Notes: a model not told the origin generated them from the sequence alone. 64,000 nt of DNA from Undaria pinnatifida (GCA_012845835.1 JABAKD010000023.1:19144691-19208690), one strand, 5' to 3'. Positions 22,156 to 33,640 are shown, counted from the first letter of the stretch. Made by a program: numbers and translations.

Positions 22156-23439
22156 GGAGTCAAGCTACATTTTGTCCAACCAGTCCACCTCTGGTTTACT
22201 TCATTCCAAGCTCTCAACACGCGTTGAAACTACTGGACACTGTGATTAAGACATGCGCTCCTTAAAATACGGAAGCCAAACTTCATCATGCCCATCTATT
22301 CTACCTGTTCACCGCAAACACACATTTTCTCAAATTGGAATTTTGGCAAAGGATGTTCATCACAAAATTGCGGGGAAACCAAAATACCAACCGTAATTTT
22401 CTAGTGTACCTTCCTCGGCGAATTCGTGTACCTAGCCACCGCTGTCGTGGCGTTCGCAATGTCCGGACATGTTTTGTCAGCAAGCAACATCAAGCATCCG
22501 ACCTCTACTATTAATAACGCACATATCACCATTCACCACAAATCCTGCAATGAGGTCATATGCAGAAGTTGACTCGAGGCCATTTTTGTCTGTACTCAAA
22601 ACGCTCGTATACTACGTACATGGAATCTTTGAGCACCTGTGGAGTATGCACGCCTTATAAGTCACCCTATTCCCCCTGCTCACTCGTTTTTGTACGGCAC
22701 ACAGATATCGCATCCGATAACACGCTGCACCGGCGCATATAAGGAGAGCGGGGGGTTGAGGGGTTGGGGGGCATGATTCTATCATCTATCATTGCCCAGC
22801 AAAGTATGGTGTGTCAAACTGCAATCCGATGCTAGGCACAACAGGTACAAGATCAGGATGGAACCATCAGGTTAAGGAGAAGGGACACATCTACACTTTC
22901 CACCGTCCCATTACCTTGTTATCACTTTTTCGGCGATGAAGAATTTCTCAACTGTTTGACACGCGAGGAAAAATGGTTGGTTGAAAACGAACCAAAGTAC
23001 CAAAGTGCCATGCCGAGGGTTGCGAGGAAAGTATTAACCGCCAAGAATACCAGGTCATTGCTACGTCAGACAGCACTGCTGCCGTAGTTGTAGCTGTATA
23101 TTTCTTCACTTCAGACGAGCGTCTTCACACACAAACAGTAATACTGCTGTACTGCACCATGTTACCTATTGTACTACTATTGAATGAAGACAAAGCTCAG
23201 ACGGGAAAGACTGTCTACATGATACATAACCTGTTTCTTGCGCACTCGGGTCCAAAAGGCGGGAAGGGTTCTCCAGCTGCGTGTCCGGGCCTCCCGGCTT
23301 TCTCTACCGCAACCAGCCACCTTGTGCCGATTCCAGCTCGGGTCCAGACGTCAATGGGCTCAGCAGCCGACGCTCCCACGGAGCACATACATTAGACTCG
23401 TAGTTCAGTTTCACCACTAGACCGTTGAGCCATCCCTGC

Positions 23440-23570
23440 TCCCCCTCAAGCCTCCCCCTCTGTCGGAATTGGTGAAATCCGTCGTTCTTGGTTCCGGCGT
23501 AGTAGGGATGCTGGGGTCTATAGTCATACGACTACGACCATGCACACACTGAGTACACCCCCCGCCCCCC
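23440..23570 (+). repeat. Fragment of the 52985/60755 repeat family
   Basis: CGGCGTAGTAGGGATG, GGTCTATAGTCATACGACTA and CCATGCACACACTGAGTACA match the end of the inverted-repeat arms near 53480-53545 and 60775-60840. Just upstream, the minus strand at 23431-23357 has a tRNA-like A box (TGGCTCAACGG) but no believable B box. Confidence 0.55.
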
Positions 23571-23614
23571 CTGTCGGAATAACCGTTCTTGGATTCACCG
23601 GGGGCCGTCGGCGG

Positions 23615-24244
23615 CTAGGCAGGGCGTTGTGCCCCCGGCGACTGCAGCTGCAACAGCTGCTGCTGCTGCGGTGGCAACGGCCATTGCTTCTCCTGCTCTT
23701 CCTGCTCCTCGTCTCTCACCTCAGCCTCCATCATCCCAATTTTTTCCTCATCAAGGGCCATAACTTTCTCCCCCTCAACCACCATTCCTCGTTCCTCCGC
23801 CTCAACCACCTGCACCAGATGTGCAGCAGCTGTCTTGCCGCTCGCTCCTTGGAGAAACACTGACTCTGTCACCGCAGGTGTAGCAGGGCGCGGGGCCGAG
23901 CTTTTCGCGACTCTTGGTGTAGCTGCTGTGGCTGTTGCGGATGCTGCTAGTTTTTGAAGCTGAGCTTGAAGCTGGGCCACCAACCGTTGCGTTTTCCGAA
24001 GCTCGTTGTGAAACGAAGCTTGTCTCACGCTCTCTATCAATTCGTCGATCTGGTTTTGGAGTCGGGAGAACAGACCCCATCCCGTAGTCATGTCGTTCAG
24101 GGTCAGAAGGCCACAACAAACACCAACTTCGATATCTCTCTTGAGTTGGTTCTGCGTTTCGGGAAGCTCTTCCAGCCCCTGCGTTTTCGTCCGATGAAAA
24201 CTATCCACCGGTTCCCCAACGACACCATCCTGGCCGTATGACAT
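23615..24244 (-). CDS. Coiled-coil protein, 209 residues, unknown
   Basis: Uninterrupted frame from ATG at 24244 (MSYGQDGVVGEPVDSFHRTK) to TAG at 23615. Residues ~30-65 hold a conserved-looking core (RDIEVGVCCGLLTLNDMT). A strong coiled coil follows (RLQNQIDELIESVRQASF, ELRKTQRLVAQLQAQLQKL, ~65-105), then an Ala/Pro linker, a second acidic helix (EERGMVVEGEKVMALDEEK to EEQEEQEKQ) and a Gln-rich end. No catalytic motif is visible. A structural or adaptor role would be inference. The other strand has weaker open frames only. Confidence 0.5.
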   Translation of the reverse strand: MSYGQDGVVGEPVDSFHRTKTQGLEELPETQNQLKRDIEVGVCCGLLTLNDMTTGWGLFSRLQNQIDELIESVRQASFHNELRKTQRLVAQLQAQLQKLAASATATAATPRVAKSSAPRPATPAVTESVFLQGASGKTAAAHLVQVVEAEERGMVVEGEKVMALDEEKIGMMEAEVRDEEQEEQEKQWPLPPQQQQLLQLQSPGAQRPA

Positions 24245-24416
24245 GATGGCTCAAGTCGATATCCCAAGCTCTCCTCCATCTCGGCAGATTGTCTGCAATC
24301 TGAAGATTGAAGGCTCCAATTGGTCGTCGTACTTCTCGATTATGATCGTGTTTCTTGACTCCTGGGAGCGTCGCAGGGCAGTGCCACTGCACAGACGATA
24401 GCTTGGGTGGTGGAGG
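24243..24416 (+). pseudogene. Short Gag-like ORF start, possible
   Basis: A plus frame starting ATGATG at 24243 reads MMAQVDIPSSPPSRQIV then NLKIEGSNWSSYFSIMIVF and LDSWE, ending at a stop near 24414. The pattern L-x-G-x-N-W...F...L...W resembles the start of copia-type Gag (UBN2/DUF4219-like). It runs into repeat R3. Its first codon overlaps the minus-strand start at 24244, so both starts cannot easily be in use together. Weak. Confidence 0.25.
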
Positions 24417-24665
24417 ACCCAGTGAGTAGGCGAATAAATAGAACGCGTAGATATTTGTTATTCAGCTCCTCACGAGTATTTCACATACATAATTTAGCTC
24501 CTCTCGAGTATCATGGGGACGACGTCCCGGATATGCGGAAAAGCGGCGAATTAGACGGGACAGATCTCTGACATCCCGGTATCCCAGTACGTCGAATTTA
24601 ATCTATCATTGGAACTTCTATCTTCCATTATCATATATTTATCAAGAAAACATAGTCAACAGGGC
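24355..24665 (+). repeat. R3 repeat, copy 2
   Basis: Partner of 20140-20410; same order of shared words. Located between the 23615-24244 gene and satellite array 2. Confidence 0.75.
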
Positions 24666-24754
24666 CTCGTTAGGCCTAATATACTGGTTTAGTATCAAGA
24701 GGTCCTTGACGGCTGTCCGTCAAAAGTCAAGAGTGCCGTCAACCGACATCTTCG

Positions 24755-26720
24755 CATCTACAGCTCTGATATTCCGGGGATGAAAACGGATATCCCACCG
24801 AACGACACCGCTTCGCACGGTGTGGAAACCCCAACCCCACCGATTGATCGCTGACTGGCTGGAGGTTCTACACAGAGTCAGCGCTACCCGCGGATGATTC
24901 GGCTTTATCCCCGGTAAAACAATCCTTCGATACATTTCGAACCCCGACACCTGGGATATATAAACAGAGACCGCCCTTGGTTGATACCGCCTTGCATGCT
25001 GTGGAAACCCCAATCCCGTTTGTTGATCACTTATTTGCTGGAGCTCGTATACCCAGCACCACCCCGGGAGGATGAGCCGCACCAATGGGGGGAAAAACCG
25101 CCACACCCGGGGAGGATAGACCCCCAGCCCCGGGTCAGTATCCTTCCGTACATGAACAACTCTGGTATCCCGGGGCCCCAAACCTAGATCCCGTGGATCG
25201 ACACCGCTTCGCATGCTGTGAAATCCCCACCCCCGACAGGCTGATCGCTGATTGGCTGGGGCTCGTGTATGCATATAGGTCAACGCCAACAGCGAAGAAT
25301 AACGCCCCATCCCCGGCTCAGAATTACTTCCATATCGCTATAACTACGACAACCCGGGGACGAAAAATGAGTTCGTCCGGGTTGACACCACCCCGCGTGG
25401 TGTGGAAACCCCAATCCTGTTAGATTATCGCTGAATTGGCTGGAGCGTGTAGAGCTAGAGCCACCCGGGGAGGATTGAGGTGCACCACTTGGGGAGAGTT
25501 CCGCCTCGCCCGGGAAGGATAGAGACCCACACCGGTTCATAAATACCGCCGTATCTTTGCAACTCCAACAACACGGGAGTAAAAACGGTATTCCTTCTGG
25601 TCGATACCGCCCCGCACGGTGTGGGAACCCCAACGCCGCTGGCTGGTTTCGATTGGTTAGGGCTCGTACATGGAGCGAGCCAGCGGGGGTTGATAGGGTT
25701 CCATCCTCGGTTCCGATTTATGTCCAAAGGTCTACAACTCCGAAAATCCGGAAAAAAAAAAATCCTCCGGATCTTTCACGCCTCGCACGATGTGGAAACC
25801 CCAATCCCACCGCCTGATCGCTGATTGGATGGGCGCGTACATCGACTCGGCGCAACGCGAGGAGTATAGGGCCTGATTGCCGGTTGAGATATCCTTTCCT
25901 ATCTTGAAAATTTTAACAGCCCGGGGACGAAAACCATGTCCTACCGGGTCTACACAACCTCCCACGCGGCGTGGAAACCCCAACACCACGGTAGGGTTGC
26001 TAATTGACCGGGGCTTGCAGATAGAGCCGGCACCACGCGGGGAGACTATATTTTTATGTTGGGCACATAAATCCTACCATACGTCTACAACTCCGGCAAC
26101 CAGGGGACGAAACGGAAAGCCTCCGGGTCGATTCCGCCCCGCACGGTGAGGAAACCCCAACTGCACTGGCCAATCGCTTATTGGCTGGGGCTTGCACATA
26201 GAGCCAGCGCCACCTGGGGAGACTATATTTTATATTGGGCACATAAATCCCACCATACATGTACAACTCCGACAACCGGGGGGCGAAACGCAAAGCCTCC
26301 GGGTCGATTCCGCCTCGCACGGTGAGGAAACCCCAACCCCACCCGCCGATCGCTAATTAGCTGGGACTCGCAAATATAGCCAGCGCCACCTGGGGAGACT
26401 TTATTTTTATATTGGGCATATAAATCCTACCATACATCTACAACGCCGACAACCCGGGGCGAAAGCGCCAAGTCTCCAGGTCGGTTCCGCCCCGCATGGT
26501 GAGCAAACCCCAACCCCATCGGCCGATTGCTTATTGGCTGTGGCCCGTACATAGAGCCAGTAGCACCCTGGGAGAGTAAAGTCTCATCTCTTTTCAGACG
26601 TCCTCCCGTATTTCAACTTTGACAAACCAGGGACGAAAACGGAGTTTCCCCTTGTCGATACTGCCCCGCAAGTGTGGGAACCCAATCTTCGAGTATTTCG
26701 TCATTTCGCTCCGCTAGGGT
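24755..26720 (+). repeat. 177-bp satellite, array 2 (11 units)
   Basis: The anchor GTGTGGAAACCCCAA recurs at about 24827, 25006, 25222, 25407, 25626, 25797, 25976, 26153, 26329, 26506 and 26679. Spacings are 179, 216, 185, 219, 171, 179, 177, 176, 177 and 173. The two long units carry an extra ~40 bp that repeats the CCCGGGGAGGAT segment. Each unit has TCGCTGATTGGCTGG (a CCAAT-type word) and an imperfect hairpin GGCTCGTACATAGAGCC. The three units from about 25980 to 26510 are most alike, suggesting recent local amplification. Confidence 0.9.
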
Positions 26721-26734
26721 TCGTAGAGAGATCA

Positions 26735-26900
26735 AGTCACCCCCAAGCGTTTCAGGAAGTTTATTGACTCTCATCTCATACTAGCCTGTTAATATAGAAC
26801 TTGTAGATTCAACGTGGATCAATTACAGAATTCAGCACATATCGAGTTCGAGATCGATGCAAGTCGGTTCTCGAAGCAGCACAAGTCCGAGTCACAGCAG
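26735..26900 (+). repeat. R5 repeat, third copy (diverged)
   Basis: GACTCTCATCTCATAC, AATATAGAACTTGTAGATTC, ACAGAATTCAGCAC and TCTCGAAGCAGCAC correspond to the R5 copies at 16290 and 16905. Confidence 0.45.
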
Positions 26901-28490
26901 TGTTTTACCTTTTTTTTTCTTCTTTTTTTTATCCTCCGGCGGATGGGGAAAATAAAGCTATAACTCGCAACACTTCCACGTTTTTTCATACGCGTCGTGT
27001 GTCGATTTAACTCAGTTGCTTTCGCAGCCCAGCGGGGCGCACCCTTCGGATCCCATTGTAGGTATAGCGTAAGCTGTCCCTATTAGTGGTTTCGTTACAA
27101 CCCCGGCAGCGCAAGCTGCCGTTGTGTACGGACGCGTGTGTATGTCGACCGGGCCTGTCCCCTGAGGGTCAGGGTTCTACACTCAGCAGCAAAGGACACA
27201 ACAAATAGGAAGAAAAACGTGGCAACACACCAACACGAAGCCCGCTAGCACCTGCTCTATTGCTGCAACGAGTCTGGGCCGATAGCGACGATCCCCCGAT
27301 ACGGCATCGTGACGAATGCAAATAGCCCCCACTTTTGTGCGTGTATTACTATGGTTTGAAAATCCAAAATCCGACTAAGTAAAAGCGTAACTATTTATTT
27401 TATGGCCTTTACAGTTCTCTTCGGAATGCCACCGGAATCAACGCGACCGTTTTCCTGACCTCTACGTGTTGATTGAACCATAAAAATGCTGCCGAGGCCA
27501 ATTTGTTTTGGAGGAGCAATGACCCGTCATGGTACATATAGAGTAAACGTCAAACTGAGTATGAGTCGGTTTTTACTGTTATTTACTTACATTAAAAGCG
27601 CTTTGCGGGATTTTCAAGAAATATGTCAGTTTTGGTGAGGAGTACTTGTCTCGCTTTTGTCGCCAGAGGTGTAACATCTATCGTTCTTGTTTATTTCAAC
27701 CTTTTGGATGTAATGGTTGGTGACAATAGGCCACGTTTGGCGATGATGGTATCATCATGTACGCCACGGGTCGTGAGTTGTTTGTCAGTTTAGTTGTATT
27801 AAGGAGCCACACCGAACTTGTGTTTGTTTATTTTGTTGACTGTCCGAGCAAAAACTCTGTAAAAAAAAAATCTTCAGCAGAAGCTATGTTTTTCCTAGTA
27901 TAAATATTCTAGCGGTAATGTTAATGCCTTACGGAAAACATAACGCCTCCCGAACAACAGCTGCTACGACCGAGTTTATGGCGCGTGAAGAAAGTTTACA
28001 TTCGCGGGAATCGTTTTCGTACGGCTGCCAGATCACTCGGGCGCATGCTTAAACCCTAAAAATGCCTCAGAGACTATCGCTGTGCACGTGGTTTTGCCAT
28101 CTATTGGTCGCCTTGAGAAACGTGAAAGTTGTCGCGCCACAGATGTTTAATGTTGAACTTCTTCGACACTTCCAACCACTGGCATGACCGTTGCCGTCCT
28201 CTAACGGAACCCCGCGTTCCTTGCAGCAAGAGCGCCGAAATGCAGTTTTACGGTTTAGGGGCTGCAAAGTGACCAAGTTCGGGCATAATTTTACCGGATG
28301 CACACAAGAAGGCGTACGTTTTAGGTACGTAAAAAAGCGTTGGACTGAACGTAAGCTTTGTTCGCATGTTATATAACCGGACGCAGCAGCTGTTGTTTGG
28401 GATGTGTATCGCTTTCCGCGAGCTCGAAATAGTATAGCTGCTGCGGAAAAAACTAACTATAAAATTTAATAAATAAAACAAAACAAATAG
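26900..28490. other. No gene recognised
   Basis: No frame over ~95 codons, no repeat shared with the rest of the window that I can see, and no RNA gene. One short minus frame (28067-28303) has no motif. Confidence 0.4.
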
Positions 28491-28499
28491 ATGCCTGGT

Positions 28500-29240
28500 A
28501 TTTAAGTATGTTGGCCCTTGCACGAGAGCAGCCACGGGGTCCGATTTAGACCGGTGTTTTAGCCGTCTTCGAAATAACTCGAGCTGAGGTGCACCTCTCG
28601 ACGCGCAGTTTCCTCGTTGTTCCTCACCTTGCTCGCTATTCCCGAATCATCCAGGGGCGGCCCCGGCCGTTTTAGCTTTGTGTCGTGACGGTTGCTGCAA
28701 AATCGTACTTTTCGCGATATTTTTGTTCCGAAAAGTCAAGTTCGTAGTCGTCAGTATAGCACCACTTTTTTGGTCCCGATAGTTGTCGTACAACAGTAGC
28801 TTGAGGGGTAGCCCCGAACGATTTTTAACCGATTGGGCGCAAATTGGAATCTTGGCGAGATTACTTGTTTTCCACGTTAGTTTCTTTGTTTTTTTTTCTC
28901 TGGGTTCGAACCCCCGTGTGCACATTGTCCGATCGTCTTTTATTCTTACTTTTTCCCCCCTTATTTTTTCAATTATTCATGTACCGGCTCAAAGCAACGT
29001 GAAAACATTACTGTATGCGTATTGTTATACTATAAATGCATCTTGCTGTGTCGAACTGCCGCAGCTGCCGCCCCTGCTGTTGTGGAAATTACACGTACGT
29101 TCCAGGGGGACTTCGCCGCGGCGGGCTGCCGCTCGCCTTGGCTCCGCGCATGCCCGTAATTTTCGAGGGTGCATAATATGTAATATCGAGGCTGCCTATG
29201 CGACATCACTGCCTTGGGGTGCTGTAGTTTTTTGTTTGTT
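28500..29240 (+). repeat. R4 repeat fragments
   Basis: TTGGCCCTTGCACGAGAGCA, GCCGTCTTCGA, GTGCACCTCTCG, CCTCACCTTGCTCGC and GTGTCGTGAC at 28508-28700 recur at 32722-32930 and inverted at 32190-32405. AGTAGCTTGAGGGGTAGCCC at 28797 recurs near 40530 and 40690. GTCGAACTGCCGCAGCTGCC at 29050 recurs at 40866. The pieces are scrambled relative to one another. Confidence 0.6.
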
Positions 29241-29284
29241 TTGTTATTTAGGTGCAATGAACCATACTAGGTATCAACTAATTG

Positions 29285-30445
29285 CGTAACCCCGAGGGCG
29301 ATGACGAAGAACAGCAGCACACAGCAGCACTGCAGCTGCAGCGACAGCAGGACAGCAACACAGAGAAACAGCAGCAGAAATACATGACAGGTGGATACAA
29401 ATGCATGCTTGTCCGTACGTCGTACGGCAGTGTATATCAGTGTAACATAAAGGTGAGGCCAGCAATCAGCCCACCGAGAGCTCTACGGCTGATGACCTTG
29501 TCTAAATCTGGCTTCTCGATCGCTGACACGACAGGGCCAACATACTTATTCATGACGGGTAGATACAAATAATCCTCGTACGTCGTACAGCAGCGCACGG
29601 CAGTATACTATTTTTATATCAGATCCAGGTAACGCAGCCGCAAGGGTAGTGACCGTCATCGCGAGAGCGGTGCCCGTGGCCGCTCCAGAAATGCAAGCCT
29701 TGGGAGTAGGATGTTGAACCAGGAGGCTGCCGTTTTTTCGCCTCGCCGAAGATCGGATGGCTGGGCGGCATAAGCTCTCGTCACCACCACAGGCGATGAA
29801 GAACAGCAGCACACAACAGCACTGCAGCTACAGCAACAGCAGGATAGCAACACAGAGAAGCGGCATCAGAAATACATGATAGGTGTATACAAATACATAC
29901 TCGTCCGTGCGTCGCACAGCAGCCGTTTTTTCGCCTCGCCGAAGATCGGATGGCTGGGCGGCATAAGCTCTCGTCACCACCACAGGCGATGAAGAACAGC
30001 AGCACACAACAGCACTGCAGCTACAGCAACAGCAGGATAGCAGCACAGAGAAGCGGCAGCAGAAATACATGATAGTGTATACAAATACATCCTCGTCCGT
30101 GCGTCGTACAGCAGCGTATATCAGTATTATATGAAGGTGAGGCACGTCCAGCAATCAACGCACCGAGAGGTGGATCTCGAGCTAGGGCGTCTACGGCTCA
30201 AAACCTTGTCTGAATCTGGCCTCTCGATCGCTGGTTGACACGACATGGCCAACATATTTTGACATGACGGGTGGGTACAAATACATACTCGAACGCTGTA
30301 CAGCAGCGAACAGCGGTAATGTATTAGATATATCAGGTCCAGGTACCGCACCGCAAGGGTAGTGACCGTCATCGCGGAAGCGGTGCCCGTGGCCGCTCCA
30401 GAAGCGCAGACCTTAGGAGTAGGTGTCGAAGCAGGGGGGTGCCGT
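29285..30445 (+). repeat. Tandem repeat with 193-bp and ~680-bp periods
   Basis: GATGAAGAACAGCAGCACAC, AGATACATGA-like words and CGTTTTTTCGCCTCGCCGAA recur. The 193-bp unit starts at 29731 and 29924. A longer block (AGGTGAGGC, CTCGATCGCTG, GTAGTGACCGTCATCGCG, GGTGCCCGTGGCCGCTCCAG) occurs at ~29450-29730 and again at ~30130-30450. The second block is cut at CGTTTTTTCG by the element at 30453 and resumes at 31881. Confidence 0.8.
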
Positions 30446-30452
30446 TTTTTCG

Positions 30453-31880
30453 AGGGTCAAGGGCGGTACTGCTTGATAGGCGGACTCAGGCGGGGCGGTA
30501 TTGCAAAACGGCGGTTCTTGTTTTAGTGGTTCCCGGTTTTTCATTTATTGACGGTACCGAATTCGGCGGTTCCCGGTTTTACGAAATCTGGCGGTACATT
30601 TTTCAGCGGTAGTGCAAGACGTCCCGGTTTCTCGTTTTTTGGCGGTACCGAACTTGGCGGTTCCCGGTACTATGAAATCTGGCGGCACTGTTTAGGCGGT
30701 AGTGCAATACGGCGGTATTTTTTGGCGCCCGGTTTATCTTTTTTTGGCGGTACCTAAATTGACGGTTCCCGGTACTACAAAATCTGGCGGTATTGTTTCG
30801 GCGGTAATGCAACACAGCGGCATTTTGTTTGGCGGTAGACTGTTTTTCGTTTTTCGGCGGTAATTGGGCGGAAATTGCGGTGCCTAGCTATGGTTTTTCC
30901 AGCCCTTTGCTCGGACCCTTGAACGGTTGGTTAGTACGGCGATTTCAACGAGAAATCGAGGCAAAACCAAATGGCAAAACGGCGGTTACTTCATTTTGAA
31001 GAACAAGAACTTAAGAACAAAAAATAGAGCAGCCTTATGCAAAATGCACGAACAGCGAGGGCACCCTGAAACCAATAAAAAAATCGACTGCCATGATGTA
31101 TTATCGTATTATCAAAAACTTAATAATCCCCTCTCGAAGAACAAACATCAGAAGAATAAAAACCACACACATTAATCCGTCTCTAAGATTAGGTCGAATA
31201 TTCTGGTGTATAGCCTCATCAGCCAGGTCTAAACGCCCCTCCCATTTTCTCCTTGAACTGTTACGACGTCTACACCTCCAGAAATAGGCAAAGGTTCTAC
31301 CGAAAAGAAACCCGAGAAGCACATATGAATACAGTATACCTGGTACAGAACACAAAACACAGAACACCGCACATAACACGTAAATAAAGTTTTGGGCGGT
31401 ATCCATTTTGTCGGTGCCTTTTGGGCGGTATCCAGTGTTGGCTGTGCATTTTAGGCGGTACCCAGTGTTGGCGGTGCCTTTTGGGCGGTATCCAGTGTTG
31501 ACCGTGCCTTTTGGGCGGTATCCAGTGTTGGCGGTGCCCGTTGGGCGGTCTCCAGTATTTACGGTACTTTCTGCGCGGTTTCCATTGTTGGCGGTGCCTT
31601 TCAGGTGGTATCGAGAGTTGGCGACACTTTCTGGGCGGTATCGAGGGTTGGCGGTACTTTTTTGGCGCTTCCCGGTATATGCAATACTTGGCGTCTCTTT
31701 TTTCGGCGGCAATGAATACGGCTGTATTTGTTTTGGCGGTTCCCGGTTTTTCGTTTTGTTGGCGGTACCGACTTGGGCAGTTCATGGTATATACAAAATC
31801 TGGCGGTAAACCGCCAAAATACCGGGACCGTCCCCCTGGGCGGCATTTTCATAACGGAAAAGTACCGCCCTGAACGCTGA
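30453..31880. mobile_element. GGCGGT-rich non-autonomous TIR transposon
   Basis: 1428 bp. The left end AGGGTCAAGGGCGGTACT and the complement of the right end AGCGTTCAGGGCGGTACT match at 15 of 18 positions. TTTTTCG flanks both sides (30446-30452, 31881-31887). Unoccupied sister repeats read GTTTTTTCGCCTCGCC without a break, so this is a true target duplication of 7 bp, or 8 bp with one change. GGCGGT-type words recur throughout: a ~95-105-bp unit (GGCGGTTCCCGGT at ~30562, 30657 and 30762, again near 31735) and the 30-bp minisatellite. A ~450-bp non-repetitive centre (30900-31380) has no transposase motif. CAG-type termini and a 7-8-bp duplication would fit hAT. Confidence 0.75.
31394..31670 (+). 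repeat. 30-bp minisatellite inside the GGCGGT element
   Basis: About ten units, GGGCGGTATCCAGTGTTGGC plus GGTGCCTTTT, with GGCGGT at 31394, 31423, 31453, 31483, 31513, 31543, 31573, 31603, 31633 and 31663. Because the period is a multiple of three, frames on both strands stay open and encode decapeptide repeats (minus strand GTANTGYRPK). These are not taken as genes. Confidence 0.9.
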
Positions 31881-32189
31881 TTTTTCGCCTCGCCGAAGAT
31901 CGGGTGACTGCGGCGGCATAAGTTCTCGTCACCACCGCAGGAGCAGCCACTGCTGTGGTCCCCGCAGGAGTAGGGGCATTGGCAGTAGGCATAGGATCAG
32001 ACATGCTGTTGCTGACGGCGTGGGCCATCTACCTCTGTCGCTTCTGCTGTCGTCTGTTGTCTGTCCTTTGCGCTCTGTTCTCTGCAGAATCCAGGAAGAA
32101 TAATCGTTTGTTGATATTTGCGATGATTTTCTTACCACGGGGAATGGGGAGGTAAATCGTACCCAAATCGAAATTATGCCGCATGCTCG

Positions 32190-32950
32190 CATTTTGAACA
32201 AACGCAAAAAAAACACTCCCGGCAGAGAGACGACGCGAGCACGACCGACGCCGACCCGACACAGTCGGGAGAGTCAAGCAAGTGGAGAAACGTCCAGGAC
32301 ACAGCACGCCGAGATGTGGACCAGAGCTCGAGTTGTCCGAAGACAACTTGAAACCTGGTCTAAATCGGAGCCTTCGGCCGCGCTCGTGCAAGCGCCATCA
32401 TATTTGTATTGGTATTAAAATATTTAATAGGAGTTGTGCCGGGTCCACTGCTGCTGTTGTTCGTCATGGTGTGCCGTATTACGCAATTTGCTGCTGTGGT
32501 TTATTGCACCTGTTTTTCTATGTTTCTTGCTCTGTATTCACACGCTGTTTTTTCATTGTACCCCTTGGCAGTGCTGTCGCATGTACAGCATCGATTTACT
32601 TATACTCCTATACATACTCATAGCGTATGTCTTGCATCCTCGATACTTACGGGGATACGTGGAGCCAAGACGGGTGGCAGCCCGCCGTGACGGAGCCCCT
32701 CTATAAACACACAAACAAATACGTTGGCCCTTGCACGAGAGCAGCCGAAGGGCCCGATTTGGACCAGGTTTTGAGCCGTCTTCGAGATAACTCGAGAAGA
32801 GGTCCACCTCTCGGCGCGCGGTGTCCTGGACCTGCCTCACCTTGCTCGCCCCTTCCGACTCTGCAGGGGGCGGCCTCGGCCGTCCTCGCCTCGTGTCGTG
32901 ACAGCTGCTGCAAAATCGTGATTTTTTGCGAAAATTGCTGTTGCGAAAAG
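32190..32950. repeat. R4 inverted pair (32190-32405 and 32715-32950)
   Basis: The left arm, complemented, reads GCTTGCACGAGCGCGGCCGA, CCGATTTAGACCAGGTTT, GTCCTGGACGT; the right arm reads CCTTGCACGAGAGCAGCCGA, CCGATTTGGACCAGGTTT, GTCCTGGACCT. The ~300-bp spacer (ACCCCTTGGCAGTGCTGTCG, GGCAGCCCGCC) is itself repeated at 40920-41180 and partly, inverted, at 29085-29150. Confidence 0.65.
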
Positions 32951-33264
32951 TTATTTACAGATATTTTAGTGTTAGTGGGATACAATTGGACACAAGAAAG
33001 GAAAGCATCTCCAGATTTCAGTCTCCCTTCTCCTATGTCACGATTACCTTACTGTGGTCGTGTCGAGCTCTATAGTGTGTAGACCAGGCAACACCTATTA
33101 TTGCCGATTTTATTTACGCTAGAACGCAAGCGTGGGTGTTTTTTTTTGCCCCGTGCATTCTTTGTTTTTTGCCTTACTAACAATGGTCTCCGTGATAACT
33201 ACGTAGTCGTGCGTATTAACACAAATTTCAAGGTTATGTTCTGTAAGCTTTGTGCATTCCGGGT

Positions 33265-33640
33265 AAGGGAATGCGAGTCTGACAGAACTCCCAGAAGTTT
33301 CGGGTAAGGGTATGAAAGTGTTACAAAACTTCCAGAAGTTCCGGGAAGGTATAAAAGTCCTGTACCCGTACCCCGGGTCTTTGTGGCACTGGCGTACAGA
33401 ACTTACAGAAGTTCCGGGTACGGGTATGAGTGTCGTACAGAACGTACATAAGTTTGTTGTAGGTTAATACCCGGGGTAAATACCCCGAGTATGGTTCTGT
33501 ATGTGTTTTAACGGACAGAACACAAATAGAAAGCTCGCGTACGGGCATGAGTGTCGTACAGAGCTCACAGACGCTCCGGGTACAGGTAGGGTTGTACAGA
33601 ACTCACAGAAGTTACGGGTACGGGTAGTACCGGGGAAAAA
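33265..33640 (+). repeat. Minisatellite with AGAAGTTCCGGGTA core, locus 1
   Basis: Units of about 40-60 bp: CAGAACTTACAGAAGTTCCG, GGTACGGGTATGAGTGTCGT. It contains ATACCCGGGGTAAATACCCC. Locus 2 is at 39980-40360 with the same unit and the same closing phrase. Confidence 0.8.

Noticed and set aside
23357-23431. tRNA gene on the minus strand
   Set aside because: Good A box and acceptor pairing (6/7), but no TTCGA loop, no T-stem and no anticodon stem.
28900-28915. B box GGGTTCGAACCC as part of a tRNA gene
   Set aside because: The word is a palindrome with no A box at the right distance on either strand.
31101-31785. Repeat-protein genes on the minus strand (GTANTGYRPK type)
   Set aside because: They come from a 30-bp minisatellite whose period keeps all frames open; no start context or conserved domain.
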